This document shows positions 1 through 5,435 of a stretch of DNA of 23,897 nucleotides, in pieces. Both the position numbers and the translations under genes were made by a program. The notes below the pieces were generated by a model that was not told the DNA's origin, ran no database searches, and saw only the letters and a program-made list of their open reading frames with translations. Within the stretch, counting starts at the first letter, position 1, and the number at the start of each line of letters is the position of its first letter. The stretch spans positions 1 through 23,897 of the forward strand of contig JBCCRH010000033.1 in the NCBI GenBank assembly GCA_039208045.1. Reading direction: 5' to 3'. Origin of the DNA: JBCCRH01 sp039208045. GTDB lineage: Bacteria; Bacteroidota; Bacteroidia; Chitinophagales; Saprospiraceae.

Positions 1-1404
1 GCCCATCGCTATGCTATAGTTGACTTGGAAACCACGGGAGGGCGGGCCTCTCGCGATAAAATTACAGAAATCGCCATTGTATTGTATGATGGACAGCAAA
101 TAATTGATCGGTACGAAACGCTGATTAATCCGGAGTGCTATATCCCTTACGGTATTACACAGCTTACTGGTATTACACAAGAGATGGTACAGGAAGCACC
201 CAAATTTCATGAAGTGGCCAGAAAAGTAGTGGAAATGACTGAAGGAGCTGTTTTTGTAGCACATAATGTACGCTTTGATTACAGCTTCTTGCGAGCAGAG
301 TTTGCGAGGCTAGGCTTCACTTATACACGTAAGCAATTGTGTACGGTACGCCTAAGTAGGAAGGTATTTCCAGGCTTACGCTCTTATAGTCTAGACAACT
401 TAACGCGCCATTTTAGCATATCGGTGTCCCAACGCCACCGTGCTATGGGCGATGCTGAAGCGACGACCACGCTTTTAGATATTATTTTTAAACAACAAGA
501 AAGCGCAGATAATGTCGGAGAGCTAATTAACCTAGGCATCAAAGAAGCATTATTGCCTAAAAATATTGATCTGGAAACGATCCACGCTCTGCCAGAGGCC
601 TGTGGAGTGTATTATTTTCATAATCCAGCAGGCCAAGTAGTATATGTCGGAAAGAGTATCAATATTAAAAAACGGGTAGCACAGCATTTTGCCAAAAAGA
701 CAGAGAAGGCGCGTAAGCTTCAATTACACGTCCATGAAATTTCCTATGAATTGACGGGAAGTGAACTGATTGCGCTCCTACATGAATCCAAAGAAATCAA
801 GCGGCTCAAACCGGCTATCAATCGCGCACAGCGGCAGGTCAATTTTCCATACATTGTACACACTTATTTTAATGAACAAGGCTATCGCTGTTTTGAAGTA
901 GCCAAGGTGAATGCCAAAATAAGGAAGCAGCTACAGGTGGTTTCGCAGTATCCAAAGCAAAGCAAGGCAAAAGGACATCTACTAAGCGCCGTAGAGCAGT
1001 TTGGACTTTGTCGCAAGCTCATGCACCTGGATGGCGGCAATGGAGCTTGTTTTCACTATCACCTTAAGCAATGCCATGGTGCTTGTATTCAGCAAGAACC
1101 GCCTGAAAGCTACAACGAGCGAGCCGAACTCGCTCTGGAGCGCCTAAGCACGGTATTTAACGAAAGTTTCTTCCTACTCGATAAGGGGCGCAATGAGGAA
1201 GAGCGCTCTGTAGTGTTGGTGGAAGAAGGCTTACTCCAAGGCTATGGCTTCATCGATCGTATTGGTAATTTTAATGGAGTGGAGGATTTGAGGGATGCCA
1301 TTCGGCCGTATGTGGGTAATCCGGAGACGTCGAAGATTATACAGCGGTATTTGGCTAAAAAGAATCCGGCTTTGCAGGTGATTCCGATTCAGCAGGTTAT
1401 TTAG
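1..1404 (+). CDS. DnaQ-like 3'-5' exonuclease fused to GIY-YIG (Cho/UvrC-like) nuclease, 5' partial
   Basis: The reading frame is open from base 1, so the start lies outside the window. A TTG at 25 is not the start because the ExoI motif DLETTG straddles it (AHRYAIVDLETTGG from base 1). The exonuclease half shows ExoI (D-x-E), ExoII (VAHNVRFDYSFL) and ExoIII (HRAMGDAEA). From about base 590 a GIY-YIG nuclease domain follows: GVYYF, YVGKS, a downstream Arg, and HESKEIKRLKPAIN, which matches the UvrC catalytic Glu/Asn region. After it come four cysteines spaced C-x12-C-x7-C-x3-C (codons at 1009, 1048, 1072 and 1084), resembling the Fe-S ligand region of UvrC. Bacterial DnaQ-GIY-YIG fusions are annotated as Pol III epsilon-like or Cho-like proteins. 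A role in DNA repair, with incision by one domain and trimming by the other, is inference. 467 residues are visible and the C-terminus is complete (TAG). Confidence 0.9.
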   Translation, partial: AHRYAIVDLETTGGRASRDKITEIAIVLYDGQQIIDRYETLINPECYIPYGITQLTGITQEMVQEAPKFHEVARKVVEMTEGAVFVAHNVRFDYSFLRAEFARLGFTYTRKQLCTVRLSRKVFPGLRSYSLDNLTRHFSISVSQRHRAMGDAEATTTLLDIIFKQQESADNVGELINLGIKEALLPKNIDLETIHALPEACGVYYFHNPAGQVVYVGKSINIKKRVAQHFAKKTEKARKLQLHVHEISYELTGSELIALLHESKEIKRLKPAINRAQRQVNFPYIVHTYFNEQGYRCFEVAKVNAKIRKQLQVVSQYPKQSKAKGHLLSAVEQFGLCRKLMHLDGGNGACFHYHLKQCHGACIQQEPPESYNERAELALERLSTVFNESFFLLDKGRNEEERSVVLVEEGLLQGYGFIDRIGNFNGVEDLRDAIRPYVGNPETSKIIQRYLAKKNPALQVIPIQQVI

Positions 1405-1439
1405 GATGAGCGGCGGTTTACGAAGTCCATGAACTTAAG

Positions 1440-1469
1440 TATTTTTGTTAGTATCGTGTAACAAAAATA
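1440..1469. repeat. 11-bp perfect inverted repeat (hairpin), possible terminator
   Basis: Arms 1440-1450 (TATTTTTGTTA) and 1459-1469 (TAACAAAAATA) are perfectly complementary around an 8-base loop. It lies 36 bases after the exonuclease/GIY-YIG stop. The stem is A/T rich with no separate T-tract, so as an intrinsic terminator it would be weak. It could also be an operator for the next gene. Confidence 0.45.
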
Positions 1470-1478
1470 AGTTTTAGG

Positions 1479-1509
1479 GCCACGCGGATTACAAATCCAC
1501 TGAGCGCGG
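1479..1509. repeat. REP-like palindrome with GGATT-ACA-AATCC core
   Basis: A short perfect stem GGATT (1486-1490), loop ACA, AATCC (1494-1498) is flanked by GC-rich partly complementary sequence (CACGC before, GAGCGCG after). I recall GGATTACAAATCC-type palindromes as recurring intergenic elements in Bacteroidota genomes, but no second copy exists in this window. Calling it a dispersed repeat is therefore inference. Confidence 0.4.
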
Positions 1510-1553
1510 ACCAAGCTTTAAAGAAAAAAGCCTATACAATTGATCTTGAACCA

Positions 1554-3131
1554 ATGGAAAAGTTCTTCAACACTGCGGGTCCTATCAAGACGGATTTACA
1601 TTACTACGTAGATAGCCGTGAACGTTGGGATTTTGAACAAGTACTTCGATTGATCGCGCAGCAGAAGTATTTTGTGCTCCATGCACCTCGCCAGACCGGC
1701 AAAACCACCGCTTTGCTTGCTTTAGTGGACTATCTGAATGATTCGGGAGCATACGATGCTATTTATGCAAATATTGAAGCTTCTCAGGTAGCGAGAGATG
1801 ATGTAGCTAGGGGTATTCGGGCCGTTTTGGTAGAGATTGCTTCTAGCATGGATTTCTTTTTAAAAGATTCTTTCCTTCAAGAAAGTTGGCCAGATATTTT
1901 TGAATCTGTTGGGCCAGAGAAGGCGCTGACGGAATTGCTGGTTTCTTGGGCAAAGAAAGCAAACAAACCCACCGTATTATTTCTTGATGAAGTAGATGCT
2001 TTGGTAGGTGACACGCTCATTAGCCTTCTCCGACAGATAAGGTCTGGCTATAACAAAAGACCAACCGATTTTCCTATCTCCATTATTCTTTGTGGGGTGA
2101 GAGATGTACGCGATTACCGTATCCATTCCTCTAAAACTAAAGAAATTATAACCGGAGGCAGTGCTTTCAATATTAAGGCAGAATCCCTGCTGCTCGACAA
2201 TTTCACCAAAGCACAAATAGAGAGACTGTATCAACAGCATTCAGCAGCTACTGGGCAGGCTTTTGAGGAAGGAGTGATAGACTTGGCTTGGTATTATACC
2301 CGAGGGCAACCGTGGTTGGTGAATGCGCTTGCATATGAAGTTACCTTTAATATAAAGGCATATCAAGACAGGAGTCAAATGATAACCAATGAAGCTTTTC
2401 AACAAGCGAAAGAACAATTAATTCTCCGGAGAGATACTCACTTAGATCAATTGGTTGACAAACTTCAAGAAGAACGCGTCAAAAATGTTATAGCGCCCCT
2501 CCTGTCTGGTGATACACAGGTAGACTACATTAAGGATATGGACTTACAATATGTAGTTGATTTAGGTTTAGTTCGAAAGGGTATGGGCGAAACTGTCGAA
2601 ATCAGCAATGCGATTTATAAGGAAATTATTCCGCGTGAATTGACTTACACTACCCAACAAATCATGCGGCAACAGTCCACTTGGTATCTCCGTCCTAATG
2701 GCTCTTTGGATATGGATAAGTTGCTGACTGCTTTTCAAGCGTTCTTCCGCCAACACTCCGAGCATTGGATAGAACGCTTTGACTACAAGGAGGCAGGGCC
2801 ACAATTACTGCTTCAAGCTTTCCTACAACGTATCGTCAATGGTGGCGGGCGTATCGAACGGGAATATGGCTTCGGGCGGGGAAGAACAGATTTATTTGTG
2901 GAATATTTCTACGGAGATCATCAGCGTCAGGCAGTTGTATTAGAACTCAAAATATTGCGCGGCACTCTAGAAACAACCATTAAGGAAGGGGTGACCCAAA
3001 CAAAAGCTTATATGGATAAATGCGGCACTCGCCATGGGCATTTGCTCATTTTTGATCGAAAACCGCACCGGACTTGGGAGGAAAAAATTTGGCAGAAAGT
3101 TGTGGAAGGAATCAAGATATGGGGCTGCTAA
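1554..3131 (+). CDS. AAA-like ATPase with C-terminal PD-(D/E)XK nuclease-like domain
   Basis: 525 residues from ATG 1554. The N-terminal P-loop ATPase has Walker A APRQTGKT (44-51), Walker B VLFLDEVDAL (141-150, Asp145/Glu146) and a sensor-1-like strand IILCGVRDVRDYR (177-189). A winged-helix-like middle follows. The C-terminal 90 residues carry GRGRTDL (Asp446), ELK (Glu464, Lys466) and QTKAY (Q-x3-Y, 482-486), the order expected for a PD-(D/E)XK nuclease fold. Such AAA/PD-(D/E)XK proteins are common as stand-alone, often multi-copy accessory genes in Bacteroidota and are usually annotated only as ATP-binding proteins. The biological role is unknown; defence or mobile-element control are possibilities only. 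The 3' end overlaps the convergent pyrF tail by 20 bp. No clear promoter: TACAATTG at 1535-1542 misses the -7 consensus by one base. Confidence 0.85.
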   Translation: MEKFFNTAGPIKTDLHYYVDSRERWDFEQVLRLIAQQKYFVLHAPRQTGKTTALLALVDYLNDSGAYDAIYANIEASQVARDDVARGIRAVLVEIASSMDFFLKDSFLQESWPDIFESVGPEKALTELLVSWAKKANKPTVLFLDEVDALVGDTLISLLRQIRSGYNKRPTDFPISIILCGVRDVRDYRIHSSKTKEIITGGSAFNIKAESLLLDNFTKAQIERLYQQHSAATGQAFEEGVIDLAWYYTRGQPWLVNALAYEVTFNIKAYQDRSQMITNEAFQQAKEQLILRRDTHLDQLVDKLQEERVKNVIAPLLSGDTQVDYIKDMDLQYVVDLGLVRKGMGETVEISNAIYKEIIPRELTYTTQQIMRQQSTWYLRPNGSLDMDKLLTAFQAFFRQHSEHWIERFDYKEAGPQLLLQAFLQRIVNGGGRIEREYGFGRGRTDLFVEYFYGDHQRQAVVLELKILRGTLETTIKEGVTQTKAYMDKCGTRHGHLLIFDRKPHRTWEEKIWQKVVEGIKIWGC

Positions 3132-3930
3132 TTTGTCGTTGCATTTGTTGCTGCATGGCCTGCGCCTTCTGGCCCGCTTGAAGCGCAAAATCTTCCCCTG
3201 ACCCAGCATAAATGATACCACGGGAAGAGTTCACCAACAGTCCCAAATCAGCATTTGCGCCATAGCGCACCACACCTGCTAGGTCACCACCTTGTGCGCC
3301 CACACCGGGTACCAATAGAAAGTTATCTGGTGCTACCTTTCGAATATCTTCAAATTTGGTGGGATGCGTAGCACCTACCACAAACATAAGTTGTTCCGGG
3401 CTTCCCCACTTTTGGGCGGTTTCTAGCACTTTCTCGAAAAGTGGAACAGTTTCATCTTGAATACCGAACTGGAAATCTTGGCTTCCTTTATTAGAAGTCA
3501 AGGCCAGAAGAATGACCCATTTGTCTTCAAATTCTAGAAAGGGCTTTACGGAGTCTTCTCCCATGTAAGGAGCTACGGTGATCGCATCGAAATCGTAAGT
3601 TTCGAAGAAAGCTTTCGCGTACAATCGAGAAGTATTGCCAATGTCACCTCGCTTAGCATCTGCTATTGTAAAGTGTGTATTAGGAATATAGTCTAGGGTT
3701 TTTTCTAGTGCTTCCCAACCCTTTGAGCCTAAGGCTTCATAGAATGCAATATTGGGCTTGTATGCCACACAAAAGTCTTTGGTGGCATCAATGATTTGTT
3801 GGTTGAAAGCAAAAATAGGGTCTGGCTCATCATGCAGATGTTGGGGAATACGAGTCAGATCTACATCTAGGCCAACACATAGGAAAGATTGTTTATGTTT
3901 AATCTGAACAACTAAGTCCGCTCTGTCCAT
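3112..3930 (-). CDS. pyrF: Orotidine 5'-phosphate decarboxylase (class 2)
   Basis: 272 residues, ATG at 3930. It decarboxylates OMP to UMP, the last step of de novo pyrimidine synthesis, in the cytosol. The catalytic motif DAKRGDIGNTS (91-101) holds the Asp-x-Lys-x2-Asp charge network. SFLCVGLDVDL near the N-terminus, AYKPNIAFYEALG, and the phosphate-binding VPGVGAQGGD are also present. The length of about 270 fits the longer class 2 PyrF rather than the 230-residue E. coli type. It is the last gene of a minus-strand run: the NifU-like stop is 3 bases upstream, so co-transcription with mrp is likely. Its last codons overlap the tail of the convergent AAA ATPase gene. Confidence 0.95.
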   Translation of the reverse strand: MDRADLVVQIKHKQSFLCVGLDVDLTRIPQHLHDEPDPIFAFNQQIIDATKDFCVAYKPNIAFYEALGSKGWEALEKTLDYIPNTHFTIADAKRGDIGNTSRLYAKAFFETYDFDAITVAPYMGEDSVKPFLEFEDKWVILLALTSNKGSQDFQFGIQDETVPLFEKVLETAQKWGSPEQLMFVVGATHPTKFEDIRKVAPDNFLLVPGVGAQGGDLAGVVRYGANADLGLLVNSSRGIIYAGSGEDFALQAGQKAQAMQQQMQRQISSPIS

Positions 3931-3933
3931 CGC

Positions 3934-4194
3934 CTACACATTTAGGCCGTTGACGGCCATTACCCCTTCTACTTCAGGTACTTTATTTTTTACGGTTTGC
4001 TCAATACCTGCCTTCATCGTCATGGCCGACATATTGCACGACTCACAGTTACCGAGCCAGCGTAATTGTACAATTTTGTCTTCTGTAATATCAACTACTT
4101 CTACATTTCCACCATCTACTTGTAGGTGCGGACGGATGTCGTCGAGCGCGGCATCAATACGATTTAATAATTGGTCTTTTTCTGTATTTGACAT
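3934..4194 (-). CDS. NifU-like C-terminal domain Fe-S scaffold protein
   Basis: 86 residues, ATG at 4194. It consists of just the NifU C-terminal domain: IRPHLQVDGGNVEVVDI, then LGNCESCNMSAMTMK, with the Cys50-x2-Cys53 pair that binds a cluster at the dimer interface. Known members (Nfu/NifU C-domain) assemble and hand over [4Fe-4S] clusters to apo-proteins in the cytosol. It lies 17 bases after mrp and 3 bases before pyrF, with all three likely in one transcript. Neighbouring mrp lacks its own CxxC pair, so this protein may supply the cluster site in trans (inference). Confidence 0.93.
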   Translation of the reverse strand: MSNTEKDQLLNRIDAALDDIRPHLQVDGGNVEVVDITEDKIVQLRWLGNCESCNMSAMTMKAGIEQTVKNKVPEVEGVMAVNGLNV

Positions 4195-4211
4195 GCTAAA
4201 GGCTATTATAA

Positions 4212-5306
4212 TTATTGTTGCATTTTTACAATTTGCGTCGGCGCGATCATCTCATTGCGAACTACTACTTGACGCAATACATTTTCGGCTACCTTACGGA
4301 AAGCAGCTTTTACTGGTGCGTTGTCATTCATTACAATGGGGCGCCCTGCATCTCCTGCTTCCCGTACTGCTTGCACGATGGGTACCTGCCCCAAAAGCAT
4401 GGAGTTACTCAATTTAGCCATTTTTTTACCCCCACCTTCACCAAAAAGATAATACTTATTATTGGGTAGCTCCGCTGGCGTAAACCATGACATATTCTCT
4501 ACTATTCCTAAAATCGGAACATTTACCGATGGCAACAAGAACATATTCATCGCTTTTACTGCATCTGCCACGGCTACTTCTTGCGGTGTCGTTACCAATA
4601 CAGCCCCTGTTACCGGAACGGTTTGTACTAAACTCAACTGAATATCGCCTGTTCCAGGCGGAAGATCAACAATCAAGTAATCTAATGGTGGCCATACTGT
4701 ATCGTTAAAAAACTGCTTAATAATCCCCGACAAACGTGGCCCACGAAGCACCACAGCCTGCTCTGGCTCCACAATAAACCCTATGGACATCACTGGCATG
4801 CCATAAGCTTCCAGCGGTACCATCCGAGGCTTGTTGTATACCGTTTGAATTTTGGGGCGCTGTCCTTGTAGTCCAAACATAGTTGGAATGGAAGGGCCGT
4901 AAAGATCGGCGTCAATTAGGCCGACTTTTGCACCTAATTGCTGTAGACTCAAGGCTAAGTTGGTGGAAACGGTAGATTTTCCCACTCCCCCTTTACCTGA
5001 AGCTACGGCAATGATATTTTTCACATGCCCCATCGTACTGGTCGATTGCTGGCTCTGCGCTGTCTTTGCAATAAGATGGACATTGACATTAGCCATAGGG
5101 TATGCCTCTTGCACAGCAGCAATACAAGCAAAATTAAGCTGCGACTTATAGTCCGAATTTAAGTTGGGTAGCTCAATAGAGAAGTTGACATTCGCGCCAT
5201 CTACCACAAAATCGCGTACCATGCTCATACTAATGATATCTTGCCCCGAATTTGGATCAATTACCTTAGTGAGTGCCGCAATAACTTTTTTCTTATCAAT
5301 ATCCAT
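4212..5306 (-). CDS. mrp: Mrp/ApbC/NBP35-type P-loop ATPase, Fe-S carrier
   Basis: 364 residues, ATG at 5306. An N-terminal MIP18/DUF59 domain (about 1-80, with VIDPNSGQDIISMSMVRDF) precedes a MinD/Mrp ATPase with deviant Walker A SGKGGVGKST (103-112), IDADLYGPSIP (131-141) and LPPGTGD (215-221). Family members bind and transfer Fe-S clusters in an ATPase-dependent way. In E. coli Mrp a CxxC pair follows the ENMS motif. Here the same spot (270-290) reads ENMSWFTPAELPNNKYYLF, with no cysteine from there to the C-terminus; the only Cys I see is Cys61. I recall this CxxC-less form as typical of Bacteroidota homologues. First gene of the mrp-nifU-pyrF run. Confidence 0.93.
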   Translation of the reverse strand: MDIDKKKVIAALTKVIDPNSGQDIISMSMVRDFVVDGANVNFSIELPNLNSDYKSQLNFACIAAVQEAYPMANVNVHLIAKTAQSQQSTSTMGHVKNIIAVASGKGGVGKSTVSTNLALSLQQLGAKVGLIDADLYGPSIPTMFGLQGQRPKIQTVYNKPRMVPLEAYGMPVMSIGFIVEPEQAVVLRGPRLSGIIKQFFNDTVWPPLDYLIVDLPPGTGDIQLSLVQTVPVTGAVLVTTPQEVAVADAVKAMNMFLLPSVNVPILGIVENMSWFTPAELPNNKYYLFGEGGGKKMAKLSNSMLLGQVPIVQAVREAGDAGRPIVMNDNAPVKAAFRKVAENVLRQVVVRNEMIAPTQIVKMQQ

Positions 5307-5337
5307 TTACGATTAAATTCTTACCATTTCCGTAACA

Positions 5338-5345
5338 CAAAAGTA
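5338..5345 (-). promoter_or_regulatory. Bacteroidota-type -7 box for mrp
   Basis: On the minus strand the bases read TACTTTTG, a full match to TAnnTTTG, 32 bases upstream of the mrp ATG. Transcription would start near 5332. I see no good TTTG/TTG -33 element at the usual spacing, so confidence is moderate. Confidence 0.5.
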
Positions 5346-5361
5346 GAACAAATCTAAATGG

Positions 5362-5379
5362 GAAAGGGTTCTCCCTTTC
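5362..5379. repeat. 7-bp inverted repeat between divergent mrp and ribF promoters
   Basis: GAAAGGG (5362-5368), loop TTCT, CCCTTTC (5373-5379). It covers the expected -33 region of the mrp promoter and lies about 42 bases upstream of the ribF -7 box. It could be an operator or just a small hairpin. Confidence 0.3.
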
Positions 5380-5420
5380 AACAATGCCGAAATTCAGTAG
5401 AAAAGAATGGACATCTTGTT

Positions 5421-5428
5421 TACATTTG
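5421..5428 (+). promoter_or_regulatory. Bacteroidota-type -7 box for ribF, nearly leaderless transcript
   Basis: TACATTTG is a full match to TAnnTTTG and ends only 7 bases before the ATG at 5436. The predicted transcription start would fall at or within a few bases of the start codon. No clear -33 TTTG is visible. This also argues against the in-frame ATG at 5358 as the start, because that ATG is upstream of the promoter. Confidence 0.5.
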
Positions 5429-5435
5429 CAGTGCT

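Noticed and set aside
3950..4417. 155-residue plus-strand ORF
   Set aside because: It lies antisense to the NifU-like and Mrp genes, whose families are unmistakable, and its product has no recognisable motif.
5358..5435. N-terminal extension of RibF from ATG 5358
   Set aside because: It precedes the -7 box, and the 26 extra residues do not resemble RibF, whose N-terminus is MKxxxxLHNL.
5307..5435. FMN riboswitch upstream of ribF
   Set aside because: The gap is 129 bases, shared with the divergent mrp promoter, and shows none of the conserved RFN helices; the likely -7 box abuts the ATG.
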